From: Takifugu bimaculatus
Lineage: Eukaryota > Chordata > Actinopteri > Tetraodontiformes > Tetraodontidae
DNA length: 64,000 nucleotides
Direction: 5' to 3'
Assembly (NCBI GenBank): GCA_004026145.2
Contig: CP034979.1
Coordinates: forward strand, 9,637,746 to 9,701,745
Shown here: one piece after another, positions 1 to 13,424 of the stretch
Position numbering within the stretch: position 1 is the stretch's first letter
Layout of the letters: every line of letters begins with the position of its first letter
Program-made: the position numbers and the translations under genes
The notes under the pieces: model-generated
The model's input: the letters and a program-made list of their open reading frames with translations, nothing else
What the model was told of the DNA's origin: nothing
Database searches by the model: none

Positions 1-3000
1 AAAGTCTGTGGACGGGCTGCATAGGCTCAGGTCCAAATTTACACCCGTTACACCCGTTCACAAATTAATGAGTGATGTCACGGAGGGTTGCCACTTGGTT
101 AATAAGGACGAGCATGAAAACATCATTGCCTGGGCTTTTCCCAGAGACATCACACTCATTTCCTGTGCATAATTTATGTTGCCGGACTTTCTGTCCAAAA
201 AGAAGTTTGCAGTAGCCAGATCACGGATGGAGTCAAGCCAAGTCTTCCCTCTAGGTGGCCATTTGGACTGTTCCACTTTGAAGTTGTCAGCCACACCGGT
301 TGACCTTTTACATCACACCACAACAATCTAGGAAGAAGTTAGCCAGCGAGTTAGCAGCCACAGCTAAATCAACAGCAGCGATGGAGGACTTTACGCACGC
401 TTTTGAAGAACAAATGTATATTCCAACGCACTCACGGAGGTTACGTTCTAAAAGAACTTCTCATTTTGGATTTTTGCGCCTAACCATAAATTGTAAAATA
501 TTAAGTTCTTGATGGAGTAAGCATCTCCGCATTGTTCAAATAATTCTTGGCAATCCCAGGTCTCTACTGGTTACTGTTTGTGAAGCTTCTGTTTCCAGGT
601 CAGCAAAATATAAGGGAATTGTAGCGCAGATTGCATTGGACCGTGCGCTGTCTACATACTCGTCAAATTAGAACCGAGGTATCTGGGGGTGAGTCTCCTG
701 TTTCACCACATCCCAAAGGTGCTCTATTGATTCTATTGATCATGTTGAGATGATCTGAGCTTTAGGACGCGGGGTCATTCTGCTGGAAGTAGCCACCAGA
801 AGATGGCTGAAGTGATAAATAAACATGTTTACTATTAACTTGATGCGTGGTAAGAATGTTTGCTTTTCTTTTACAAAGAACCCCAAATAGCAGAAAATTG
901 ATATTTTCATCAAAATATAAAACAAAATTATTTTCCCATTTCTTCATGTTACATCACTGACAAGGCAGCGCGACGTGGTAGATACACTATAAACCGAGTG
1001 TGGAACTCTTCTTAATTTTTTTTAAAAAAATTAAATGTTTTATAAATGATCTTCCTTAGGGGGTAATATGTGTAATGAATAAGAGGTAAACAACATATCC
1101 TCTCCTAAGACTTTTGCAGCCGTGGTTGTGGGAAAATTCTGGGTTACCATGTGTTGATGTTTGACGGTCGGGGGATGAAACATTAACGATGTATTGCCAT
1201 AATGTTTTGACTGTTTTAGGAAAGAATTGTGCATTAAACGCTTGATGTCATCTCGTGACGGCTCCTTTTGAGTCCACCGTCCATCTGGCGTTCAAAGATG
1301 CCTAAAATGAATGGAGCCTTTGCTGACACTTTATGACCTTGCTTTGTTTGGGGTTAAAATGAGGTAACGGAGGACTGATGGAGCATGTGCGTGATCCCAG
1401 CTGCAGCGCATTTTGGAGGAGTCACCGTCTCAGAGCAGGAAGTGAATTCACAAAATCCTCATGTAGCGTTTAGGTGTGCTGAAGTCTTAAACAAATAGGC
1501 CTGGATGTTCTCCATCACCCTGCGGCTCAGTCCTCATGCCTCAGCCGTCCAGCTAATGAGACCAGCCAGTTAGGCCACATTTGTGGTGCTATATTAACCG
1601 TTCCCACATGCTGCTGAAATCTAAACTAATGCACCTGTAATTTTTCCTCTCTTTGTTAATATTTTACATGCTGGTTTAAGGCCCGCGTTACTGTGTCTAA
1701 AAGGTCTGTGCAGGACAGCGGTCACAGTTTGTTACCTCGGTTAGTTTTCGTTTGTGCCTTTTGACAGTTTTACAGACACTGGCGGCTGTAACTTATATGT
1801 GGTTGTGTAATGTCTTCGCATAATTCAAAATAATACCTCGTCGAAAACGCACAAAGTCTAACTCAGAGGTCATTTTAATGGCACGGTTGCGTTCCATCTG
1901 TGTGATTTGGTTTCTGCAGAAAGTAAAACACATGACTGACTGAGCAGGTACAGCGGAGACAACTGTGCATGTTTGGTCACACGATTGCAGCCCACTTGGT
2001 GCGATAAAGCTCTAAATTGTAAGATATGGGGTACTTTTGGGCTAATTCCCAGAAAAGGATGCCTCAGTGAGAGGCATTAATGTTGAAAAACATTTCAGTG
2101 TAATTATTCAATGGAGATTTGGGACAAGAGAACATTTAGGCCTTTATCCCATGCATTATGCAGGGAATTAACAGCTAGAGCACTATCTGAATTTGGCAAG
2201 AGGAGCTTCGCAAACACCTGAATGGATGAACTGGACAGCCTAGAATTACAATAAATGTAATGATTGAACTTTCTTGGATTTTCATTAACTTTTGCGGGCT
2301 GTGTGAGCGGTCAGGTTCGGTGTGGTGACGTGGTTCCATTAAGTTGGAATGGAAACACGTCATCACTGTGTGTTCTGATTCATTCAGAAACGTCACGTGA
2401 AAGTGAAAGCAAGAAATCCTTATGTCACATCTTAAGCATTTATTTTGGAGAAGTTTGGCTACGTTCGTACGAATAAAATGGAAACCCCCGAACGGTTGGA
2501 GTTCAGAGAGGGGGCAGGCCAGATTGCGAAAGAATTGCTTTGAGTGGTGGATCGGCATTGCAGGAATTTTTTAATTTCCTGTTACTCAATAATTCTGCAA
2601 TAGTTAGGTCCTTGGACAACATCCTGGTCTGTACCTTGTCTGATCAGCCCAATCCATCGGACAGATGCAGAGGAAACATTCTCTAATCCTTTATCATTTG
2701 TCGGTGGAGTGGTGGCCCTGTGCGACTTGTCTGGCATGTTGGGAGCATAGGTGTAATGGGTCCAAAAAAGGTGGCTGACTCAGTGATGTCACACGCTCGG
2801 GACATCCCTGGACAACGCCCGCCCTACCCCCACTGCGCAAGTGATTAATTTGTCCTCCGGGCTTTTTATGAGCTCACGGTGAAAAGAGGAACAATTTGGC
2901 TGCCTTTTACTGGGGAAATAAAGAAAACAGAGAGATGAGAAGCAGAACGAAGCGAGCTGTAAGTGCTTTACAGTCAGGGCGTCAACTTCCAGGCCTCCAG

Positions 3001-3186
3001 GGCCTCAGAGATGGGTTTTCTGCTGAGGATCTTTGCCTCTTTAACCTCCACCCTGCAACCCTCCCCGCTGAATGCTCATCATGGCTGTTCCACGTCAGAT
3101 AAATCACCTGCCATCACAGGTGCTGACCTGTTGTTTATTACTAAACGTCTGAGAGGACAGCCCTTGAGAGGGGGAGGATGCTTAGA
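1..3186. other. intergenic, left edge
   Basis: No supported gene. A 78-codon minus-strand frame at 294-58 (containing SKWPPRGKTWLDSIRDL) has protein-like composition but is not recognised. An A/T palindrome of about 23 bp sits near 1,012-1,034. The 2,175-2,558 frames on both strands overlap each other and have no family features. Confidence 0.6.
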
Positions 3187-3310
3187 GAGGTAGTCAAGGG
3201 GTTAAAGCACTCGTCTTAGGTCTTAAGCTTGATTTAGCAGCTCCTCTGGGAGGCTGCTGTACTACCCTGAAGAAATGAATGCCAATAAAGTCTGCATAAC
3301 GAATGTTTGA
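3187..3310 (+). mobile_element. possible SINE fragment with tRNA-like A box
   Basis: GGTAGTCAAGGGGTTAAAGC then ACTCGTCTT reads like the D-arm and anticodon arm of a tRNA-derived SINE head. No B box follows, and the rest (GGCTGCTGTACTACCCTGAA ... AATAAAG) only loosely resembles SINE bodies. Confidence 0.25.
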
Positions 3311-6300
3311 GTCTTAATTGTCGTCTTAAAACAAACAGCGGCGAAAGGTATAGAAAACTTCTGCAAGTCTCCTCAGCAAATGCAAACTGCACTTTGAGGA
3401 GGAACGCTTGAAGATTAAAGCCCGGAAATGTAACCGTTGAGCAAGTTTGACAACAAAGGTGGAAAAAAGAAGAGCTAATGTTGTTGGGAAAAGTTCACTG
3501 TCATATTTTAACTTTAAATGAAGACAGACTGAGAGGGTTTACAATTGCTCATAAATCCTGCAGCAGATGGACTCAAACCTGTGCAGATACCTGCTTTTGC
3601 TCCCGGTGGCAATAATTTGTGTGAGAAACTATCACACGGCTTTTATTCACATGCCATATGCATAAAAGGTGGAGGATTATAGGGGATTATTAGATGAGAA
3701 CGCCGAATGTCAGAAACGACAGACACAGGTGAGAATGTGCAAAACTCTTCTTTGCTGCTTCATAAGTGGATGACAATAATTTATAACCTTTGAGACAAAC
3801 CAGATTTGACAGCTGAGCCTGAGCATCGGCTATCTAATAAATTACACTTTTGTCTCTTCACTCTATAGCTTCCTGGAAAACGTGTGACTGAAAGCACAGG
3901 AGCCTTCAAAATAAAGCCATCCAGCAACGTCTGGCACCTTCCACCAAAGGTAAGTCAACCTTAAACTTTTTAAATTAAAATAATGATTGTCTAAACATTT
4001 ATACACTTTATTTCTGTGTACACACACCTTTTTTAGGCTGGCAAAACAGCATTAGCCTGTGAAAGCGGCACGAAATATCAGTATCAAATGATGTCATCTG
4101 CCCATGTAATGTAAAGCTAAGATTGAGCCCGATCAATTAGGATTTGCAGTGGAGCAGAAAATAGCTTATGACAGAGGTAGGGTGGAAGAATATACCAGGA
4201 AAAATAAACTTTTCCTCCCACATTCTCTGCCACATTCACAATTTAGCCACACTGTATGCATTTGTCACAATGTGACAAAGGCATTTCTTACATTGTGCGA
4301 ACGTGAGGTCGTATTGGAAAAATCCATTCAGCGAATTCATCTATGGATGAGAATTAGGATGAATGATTAGAACATCTTCCATCAAGATTCTAAAAATAAG
4401 TTGTATTTTGTCAAAAATGTCTTTGATGTTAGTGTTGTCTCCTTTATAGCCATCAGCCATCCTCTGGCAAGGTTTGGCATCTTATTCAAGACTTATTCAA
4501 CCGTTCTTACCCGGACAAGTGATGACTGCATCTGACCAAAACACAAATATCATACAGTTGCAATAGAATATAATATTGCCATATAATACAATTACATCCT
4601 ATCGAACACCTTTGGCTTATGTCGCATTCTTCTTTTTTCAAGTTTAAATTCCCAGTGATGCTTTTGTGCACTTCTTGCTACCTATAATGTACAAAACACT
4701 GAAAAAGACAGAAATGGCGACCTTCAGTGAGCTGAGGTTGAGACAGACATGTGGCTGAAGACCCATAATTCCCTGGTAAAATCTTCAACCGTCACATCAG
4801 TGAACCTGTAAAGTTAATCTCTTCATAGTCTGTCATTTGTAGCAGATATTATCGCCACAGAGATCAGTCACTTGCTACAAGATAAACAATGAATCGGGTA
4901 AAAATGACTTATTACCTGCTCATCTAGCTTATCACCTTCATCTTTTTTCAAAAACTCAATCTCAAATGGAGAACTTCCTCCGGGTAGGCAAGTCTGTACT
5001 GCGGGTCATTCATGCTTCTGACAGCTCAAACCTGCTTTAGTCATTGAGCAAGAAGCTGAGAACCTGGTCTTGACAGGCAGGTGTAATAAGCCAGGGAGTT
5101 GACATGTCACCTGTAGCGCAGCCTCGAGCAAATAAGGCCCAACAAATGTCTTAAGGATTCCTGGCATATAATGTAAGTCTTTGTTCCAGCTAAACTGCAG
5201 AAAAGGGCAATGTGTTCACTCTTGATGTCTCCTTGTAATACCGGGGTAATGAGTGTCAAAAAGCAATGGCCATTTCAAATACCCGATGGCTTCATCCATT
5301 ACTTTGATGTCAAAGCCACAATCCAAACGCAGGTGTGGGTGTAATTGTTTCACTTAAGAATATGTGATTTATGTAAGCTCTCGAGCACATTTAGATGTAT
5401 GCACGTCAGCGGTTTTGATCGAGAAATGTTACATAAAGTTGTCTGTCAGGATAAAAAAGCAAAAGAGGAAAAATAGGAATTTGGAAGAGGATGTAGAATG
5501 TCCTGGCTCAACAGAGAGGAGCAGGACGGGAGAGAGTGGATCTAGAAGGTAATAACATCCGTTGCATATTAATAAAAGAAATAATCACTGACTCACTCAG
5601 GGAAATTACATAAACATGTACCATGTGAATATCGCCACGACACAAACTCATTTTCCTGTTTTTCTCCTTTTATCTGCCCTATTTGTGAGGGGCGGGGTAG
5701 ACTGCACATTTCTAAATGCTGTTAATCCTGGCCTGGGGCCTCAGACAACAGGAACACAAATATGCAGCTGCCTTAATTAGCAGATTTCAAAAACCAACAA
5801 TGAATCTGCCTTAGATAGAGATGCTAGTGGGAAACAAACATGCGGGGGATTATCAACATATTCTGAGTATGAAAGATGCCTGGAAAAGCCCACACATATT
5901 GAATAACCGGCCCGTGCGCAGTAATTGTGATCGTGTTATTCCTCTGAGTGAAAGGAAGAGAAGTCAGGATTTGAAAGTGGCTGTTTTGGGATTGAGAGAT
6001 TTATCTTAGCCATTGGAACAAGGTGTGCCTGTTTCATGCACGACTTAATCCCTCTAGCGAGACAAAGATGTGCTCTGTTCTGTGCCAGCCATCCGAGTGT
6101 TTCAGCCCAGCTTTTGAGGTTTTGATTATATTTTATGAGTCCTAATTGCGACTGACCTACCGGTGGCTTCATTTCACCCCGGAAAAGAGGGGTCCGCTAC
6201 TCCTTGATGAGCAGAGCATTTCTGCCTGGCTGTCTATTGACCTCCACCTTCACGGGACGGTGAGGGACACATCTCAAGTTCATCCTCCCCTTGGGTGGTA

Positions 6301-8064
6301 TGGCTCTCAGCTTACCTCCACCTGTTCGCCGGGGCCGGCTCCTCCCTTCACCCCTCGCCCTCCAGCTTCTCTGTGAGAGTACTTAACATACCCCGATCGG
6401 CTCCTTTTACAGCCTTTAAACAAAACTGCTCCATTGTTTACCAATACCAGTCGGGGAAAACATCCCTTTCAAGTGGTGTGGTGCAAAATCTAAAATAGAG
6501 TGTCTACCAGAAAGCGAAAGAAGCTAAAGCTTACCTCGAATCTGTCTGGATCCTAAAGTATTAGTTCCAACAGAAGCTCCAATGAGGACTTTTTTCAGTC
6601 ATGACGTGCAGTGGCGAGCGCTCTCTTTAGGTAGTAACACAAGAATGTGAGTCTAAACCTTTATTAAACTGCAGATTCCTCATTGTTTGCATAACCCCAA
6701 AGTGACTCTGGAGTCACATTTGTTCTCTGGGCCTCTGTACAGCAGAAAATGGCCGCTGCATGACCAGATCCCCTTTGATGCCTTAATGAAAACAAATGAG
6801 TGTAACATGATAATATATTGAGGAGTGCCGCAGTTTCAAAGCTGACATGGAGGGGAATTGAGGTGCAACCCGGGAAACACTAAGCTGTGTTTGTCATCAC
6901 TCTCGACATTGTCTCTTGCAGAAATGATTTCCTCCAGTTCACTTGAGAGTATTAGTCTTCTTAGGGGGTTCTATTAATCAAAGGAAGCACGGCTCCATGT
7001 GTCTTGAACTGACCCTGGTATTGCTGCATACTTACAGTCAAATTTCTGTTCCTGGATGTTTTTAGCCTGCAATTCCCTGCTTTATTACCAACAGTAAATA
7101 GCAGTAATATCTACAAATCATATTAAAAATAATAATAGTTTATCAACTTAAACTGAGTGCTTGGAAGGACTCGCTTTGCTGCTCTAAATATGGTAGCAGG
7201 ACCTGACCCAATTTTTCAGGTGTGAACTGAGTTATTGAGCTTTAGCCCTTTTATTTACACGAGTATAATTTTATCTGTTGGTATTACCTGTTATTTAGCT
7301 AGACTATAAGTTATTTTCGAGAGGCTCACCTGTTGTTCTCACAAGGAAATCAATGCCTCTCCCTGGCAGTATAATAACATTCCCGTTGGAGAGCAACAGC
7401 TTAATTCACTCTTATCACTTTGGGTTGTCTGGCTTCCAGTCAAGCCAGGGTCTGAGAGGTGAAATGAGTTTGGCAACCTCAACTCCAGGCGCGACAAAAG
7501 AACACACATCATGGTACAGTTAGTGGAAAAAGAGAGGGAAAATTGCCTGCATAAGCAGGGAAGATAGAGTTTCATCGTCATCCCACTAAAAATGCACACT
7601 CGTCTTTGGCAGACTTCAAACACTTAATCGGCAATCATTTTTCAATGAGCCCCAGAGGAGCACATTTTAGTGCTTCACCAAACAGTCTGCTGCTTTGTGC
7701 TCTCTAATCCCTCACGGTTATGCATCATGGGGAGCCAGTGGTCGTTCTGTAGGCGGAGGTTAACCCCCACCCTGACAAGCAGACAAACAGACAAACCAGC
7801 TCCAGTCCTCTACTCCATTGCCTTCGCTTGGCCTTACCCACAACATCTGTATCCATCAGAAAACACTCACTTTTCTATTGGTGCAGCCCTCAAATTAGGA
7901 TTGTCTTTTGATCTGAAGGCTGGACAAAATGCAAATGAAATGTGATCCCGTAAATGGCCTTCTCATCTGCCTCGTTAGACTCTATGAAGAGGTTTCACCA
8001 GCCCCTCAGACTGAACGCTGCCCCTTCTGGACTCATATCACACATGTGACTGCTTCACTTCACA
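3311..8064. other. intergenic, nothing gene-like
   Basis: Unique-looking non-coding sequence. The short open frames (for example near 6,146-6,498 and 7,670-8,216) are overlapping and of low-complexity or random composition. No repeats of note. Confidence 0.65.
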
Positions 8065-8085
8065 GCCCCCCCCCCCCCCCCCCAA
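8065..8085. repeat. poly-C tract
   Basis: An uninterrupted run of C (AGCC... to ...CAAATATCC), a site where sequencing length errors are likely. Confidence 0.85.
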
Positions 8086-8800
8086 ATATCCCACACACCA
8101 GTTCTTCCCTTAACCCCTGCTTCACTACCACCGCTTGTTTTTTGTGCCTTCACAATCTGAAACCTACCAATTGCTTGGTAGGGAAAAAAAAAAATCTTAC
8201 GCAAGGAAGCCAGTAATGTAAACAGCCCTAAACGTGTTCATGTGATGAGAAAATCTCCAGGCTCTGGCTCCGTCTCATTAATGAGAAAAGATGAGCATTC
8301 CCCACTGCAATTAAGAGTCAATCTCCTGCATTAACTCACGCCCCCGCGGCCACACACACAGCACAAAGACAACGGGCCATACACTGTCACTCATCTTGCC
8401 TGGCTGAGCACTCCCAGAATAGATGAAATTAGCTGCTCCATGCGTCTGGACTTACCTGAATAACTTGACCCTGAGTTTCCAAACTTTATTTATGTGCTCT
8501 TTTTTAAAAACAAAAAAACCCCAGCTGTTTAGATTTTTAAACCTTTTTCATTAAATATTTATATTCATGTTTTACTTGGTCGAGAAATAGCTTGAAATCA
8601 ACACGTGAATAGATCTGGCGGCATGTTTCTTGTATAAAAATACTTTTACTAGTTCTGATAAATTTGTAAAGTCTCAGGAGTCAAAAATATAAATAGATAG
8701 AAAAAAATGATGTATTTGAAATGTATTCAGGATGGATTGTGTGTGCTTTTTACACACCAGTTTATTTATGGTGTCACTATTTCCATTGATTTAATTCCGT
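8086..8800. other. intergenic
   Basis: Short unique stretch with ATTAATGAG and AATTAAGAGTC motifs around 8,275-8,320; otherwise nothing seen. Confidence 0.6.
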
Positions 8801-9218
8801 CCAACCATCCATCCGTCCGTCCGCCCGCTCGCCCGTCCGTCGGTCCATCTGTCCATCTATCCATGTGTCCATCCAAACATCCATCCATTCACCCAGTCGT
8901 CCATCCATCCATCCATCCATCCATTCATCAGTCTGTCCGTCCGTCCGTCCATCCATCCACCCGGCCATCCATCCATCCATCCATCCATCCATCCATCCAT
9001 CCATCCATCCATCCATCCATCCATCCATCCATCCGCCCACCCAGCCGTCCGTCCGTCCATCCATCCACCCACCCAGCTGTCCGTTCGTCCATCCATCCAC
9101 CCACCCAGCCGTCCATCCATCCATCCATCCATCCATCCATCCATCCATCCATCCATCCATCCATCCATCCATCCATCCATCCATCCATCCATCCATTCAG
9201 CCATTCATCCATCCATCA
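8801..9218. repeat. (ATCC)n array, 418 bp
   Basis: Tetranucleotide array, ATCC on the plus strand and GGAT on the minus. Two pure blocks (about 8,963-9,033 and 9,110-9,196) flank a higher-order section where a unit like ATCCATCCACCCACCCAGC plus CGTCCGTCCGTCC recurs three times. The long Ser-Ile-His-Pro and Met-Asp-Gly-Trp open frames in several frames are artefacts of a repeat unit without stop codons; none is a gene. Confidence 0.95.
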
Positions 9219-9761
9219 TAAGATAAATGAATGAGAAAGTGAACTAGAATAATGACAACAGTGCATTTGCGGCTGTGTTGCACCAAGCAGACGGGCTGCA
9301 GCACACTGCACTATTTTCGTGCGCGTAATACTCTATGGTTCTGATGACTTAGCATCCCAATTTGAACATCAAACATCATCAAGCACTCCAAGCGCAATAT
9401 TCATCAAACAAGATTAGCACAGCACCAAAAGTAGCGCAGTGGCGGGCAACAACCAACAGACAGTCATTTCAAAGGCCATATGTGGGTACAGAAATACGGA
9501 GGACAAACACGCCACTCGACAACCAATATTCTGTTTACTGTGTTACATCTTTTCTTTTGCGGCAGCAGAAGACTAAACAGGGATTATAGCTGCCTTGTGT
9601 GGCTGTCTGTGGATTTGTGTGCGGTTGTGGTCACGGACACATTCAAGAGTCAGACAGAAAATATTAGACAAGTGAAGGATGGGAGATTGCGTTGGGGTGG
9701 GGTGGGATTTCATAATGAGTGACATATTGTGAAATCTTTACCTACAAAGCAGAGTCTTCTT
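9219..9761. other. intergenic
   Basis: Unique sequence between the ATCC array and the enhancer-like block; nothing recognised. Confidence 0.6.
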
Positions 9762-10110
9762 CCATGCAAATGAGAGTGGCTTGATAAGGATCTGTTTGAT
9801 AGGACACATGCGGAATATGAGGCAGTTAATTCCCTAATTAGTATTCCACAGGGCTGATTGGCAAAGACCAGAGTGAGCCAGCCGGAGAGCGTGCCTGCAA
9901 AGCCCAATATTGATTTGTTTAATGGTGTCAGGGAGTCAGGAATCACAAATCTCCTGTCAATTGTTTATGAGGCTGTTTAGCGGGCCAATAGTTGCCCTTT
10001 GCTTAATTAATACCTCATTATGGAGATGTGATTATATGCTTGAACTGTTAATGGGGTCCAGATTTTCAAAGACCAGCATAAAAAGTGTTTTGACAAACAG
10101 CTGAAAATCA
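9762..10110. promoter_or_regulatory. candidate conserved non-coding element
   Basis: Perfect octamer ATGCAAAT at 9764-9771, CTAATTA at 9834-9840, ATTGATTTGTTTAATGG near 9,909, CAATTGTTTATGAGGC and palindromic TTAATTAA at 10003-10010, all in non-repetitive sequence. POU, homeodomain and forkhead/Sox-like sites packed like this are typical of developmental enhancers. It ends at the CA tract. Conservation not tested. Confidence 0.35.
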
Positions 10111-10120
10111 GGTGAGTCCC

Positions 10121-10135
10121 TCTCTCTCTGCACAC

Positions 10136-10217
<82 letters not shown>

Positions 10218-10250
10218 GCGCTCACACACACACACACACACACATACATA
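10121..10250. repeat. (CT)n(CA)n microsatellite
   Basis: A short CT run and then more than 100 bases of nearly pure CA with a CGCGCG interruption near 10,215. Confidence 0.95.
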
Positions 10251-13200
10251 TGTTTAGTGGTACAATTGATTCGGTTAAAATAAACACAAGAAATTTCTCT
10301 CACATGGAGAAACTACTAGTGTTAAATTGATTTCTTACTGGCAATAAGAGTGTCTTATAGTGTCTCATCAAAGATACTATTATTGATGAATGATCAAACA
10401 TCCAGAAGTGTTAAAACTGAATCAGAGTATTAATCTGTAATATCTTTATTTTTCTAGTAGTATAAACTATATATGTTGCTTGTAAGAACATTGATGCACA
10501 GGAATGATTTGAGAATACCCGTGGGCCTGTCAATCACCTGCGTTAAATAAATGCTCCACAGAAGTAAACAAAACAAACTTCTGACCTTAAAAAAGTCATT
10601 TTCTCTAAGAATGCAAATTCAAATTAGGATTTATCATTGGTGGGGTGTCATGGAAGCGAGGTGGTTGATGTTCACACATGGGCTCTCCATTTAAAGGTCC
10701 GTAAAAACGTGATAATGCGCAGGTTTATGACGGCGGCGGGCTCTTTCCACTGTTGTTATTCCCAGTATTCCTCGATGGCCACTAAAGCGGAAAAACGGAT
10801 CCCTACTATTGGTTGAAATATGAAGCCGGGCTTAGGATCCCTCTCCTTCTCTTTTTGTGTGAAAGGCGCCCAGGCATTTGCTTGCATGGTTATGGAGTTA
10901 AATGCTCAGCTCTATGGCTGGGCTTCTGCAGGTTCCCCCCCACATTCTATTCCCCCTGACAGGATTAGCAGGTCTCCAGTGTTAGAAATACATTAAGTGG
11001 ACTTTTGCAGTCACTTATTATGCCTGATTATGCCGCTGGAATGGGAAAGGTAGGCTCTGTTTGTAGTTAAATAACTTCTCAGATGCTTTTTATTTTGGTC
11101 TCTTTTTTTTTTTACAGCAGCAATCTTCAAAGCATGAAGGGGTCAGTGGATCAGGCACAAAGCCGAGATTGATTTCCACCCTCCTACTCTTTGTTGCCAT
11201 GGTTTAAAGAGGACAGGTTTTTACTGAATTACTTTTCTTGTGTTATTAATGGAAAAGCCAATTAAATTCCCATACACCAGTGTCATGGCTAAACAATGCA
11301 GCCGCAATCCCTTCCAACAGCGGTGGCTGCTACACCAGGGTTAATTAAATGGTTAACTTATGCTGATGTATAGATAGGATTAGGCTCCATCTGGGGAATG
11401 GGCCACAGAGTTGCAACAGCTGTCCGTCCAAAGACTGATGCATTCAAGGAGCTTCGTGTGTCCATGCGATATGTAGGACGTTAAAAAAAAGCCTGACTGC
11501 AAATGTGCTGACGTCTCTTGATTGGACAGGTGGACCAAACAATGTTCAGAGCTGAAACCGAGACTGAAGGTGCTTCCGAGAAATCAACAAAGTGAGATTG
11601 ACATGGGAAAAAAAACCCACCTGGAAAATGTCCATGGAATTATGTGATGTGTGTGGGAAAACTGTGTTTAGCTGCGTCATGATGCAGATTGCTCAAAATT
11701 AGGGCCCGTGTCCTCTGTCTCCCAACAATACAACCCAATCCACTGTCCTGTCTATGGAGTGACTTTCTGTAACACAGCAACATTGGCCATTTTGTTATCC
11801 AGTCATTATTTCTGACAATGTAAATGACTCATCCCATTAAAAACGGCTCTCTGCGGAGAACAGAACCGAGGAATAATTTGAGTGAAATCACTGGCATTAA
11901 GGTTACAGCCCTGTTCCGTTGGCTCGAGAAGTCCCAGCTTGAGAACAAGTCAAAGCAGAGGGGAAATTAGTCATCCTCATTTGATGACTGTTATATTTGA
12001 CGATTTACTGTGAATAAACTCCAATTTACAGCAATTTTTAATGTCACAGACGCCATCCACAAACAGATTAGCAATAACAGCAGAGGTGATGAAAAGACCT
12101 AGGTGATGTGAGACCTGAAGTTGCCCTGATCGCCCTCTTCAGCTGGAATATTTCATATGTTTACTGCTGAAAATGGCTGTACATATCATCTAAAGCTAAA
12201 TTAATGACATTACCTTGCATGCAACCTGGATAAACACTGTAATTGTGGCAACACCAATGTAGAGAACACCCCCATTCCCCTCCTCAACAGCTACACAAGT
12301 GATCCGTTATTTCTTGCAGGGGAGGTCAGGCACAGGAGGCCTCCACACATCACACACCCCAGGCCATGACCACTCAGCAACGCCTTCCCCATCCCCAGCC
12401 CGGCTCTGTCACATCTGGCTCCGTAGACCGGGGACGCTTTCTTTTCCCCCCTTTTCAAAATGCACCAGTGGTTCCCATTTAACACCTGTTCGCCCTAATT
12501 TCCATTTTCAGGGACGCTGTGGATTTCAAATCATTTATCACTTCCCAAAGTGCTTCCATATGTGTGCTGGCTTTCCCAGTGTGCAGAGTTCCTGCCTCCG
12601 GCCAAACTTTTCCAAATGTATTAAAATTCAGTTCGCTCCAAAGAAGTTCAGACACTGATGTTTCACTGTGTGGTGATGTCTGGTAATTATTAGCCTAAAT
12701 TACAGCTCTGGCATGTGACTTGACAGGGTGGACTCAATGTTTAAAAGGAGAGATGGGGCGAGGAGCTAGGACCAAGGTGGTCGGCTTTGCTTTGTGCACT
12801 TTTAGAACGGTGTTCCCCAACACTAGGATGTCAGTCAGACTAAAACAGCTTCGCCACCGTGGAAACACTTGTGTGGTTAGGGACCTGAGAAGATCCACTG
12901 GGGCCCAGTGTGGGGCGGCTGGGTAAAGGCTGTGTCAAAAGCACTCCACTGTGAAGAAAAGACTCCCACATCGAACTCTGATGAACATTAAATACCAACT
13001 GCAATCCAGTTGATATTCGAGGTCAGAGTTCATATTGTGAAACCAGGATTAGATCGCAAAGTGGAAAATGATTTAAATGAAAGTGAAATCAGATTATGTC
13101 TCGGGGCTTTTTGGTCAGCAGTCCTCAGACCTCAGCAGCACACCAACCTGGCATAATTGGCCTTGACAAAGCGGGATTGGAGAAATCGGAAACTGCAGTT

Positions 13201-13424
13201 CAGTCACGCGGTGCGTAACACTAAACTTCAAAAAAAAGGCCACTACCCAAAATCATTTCATTGGCATCATTTCCAAAAAAAAAAGAGTGGAAAGGACAAT
13301 ATAAAAACCTCAGCGACATAAAAACATTTACAGCATTTTAAATCCAACATAAGCATTTAAGTGTTTCCCGTCGCCACTTGACGTCTTTTTTGAACCTTTT
13401 CAACAAACACGCTCAAAAAGACAG
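10251..13424. other. intergenic with enhancer-like stretch
   Basis: No gene. The part at about 11,225-11,420 (CCAATTAAATTCCC, TTAATTAA at 11341-11348, GGTTAACTTATGC) reads like a non-coding regulatory element. A half RFX site GTTGCCATGG lies near 11,193. The 119-codon frame at 12,299-12,658 has no family features. Confidence 0.55.

Noticed and set aside
2175..2558. 127-codon minus-strand frame
   Set aside because: Overlaps an opposite-strand frame, Cys/His content is scattered rather than in a zinc-finger pattern, no homologous motif recognised.
8707..9234. Long open frames on both strands encoding (SIHP)n or (MDGW)n proteins
   Set aside because: They are translations of the ATCC tetranucleotide array, which has no stop codon in most frames; no start context, introns or unique sequence support a gene.
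10007..10330. Cys-Val and Thr-His repeat frames over the CA tract
   Set aside because: Pure microsatellite translation.
11190..11205. Second RFX X-box at GTTGCCATGGTTTA
   Set aside because: Only the left half-site fits; the right half departs from RRNRAC at two or more positions.
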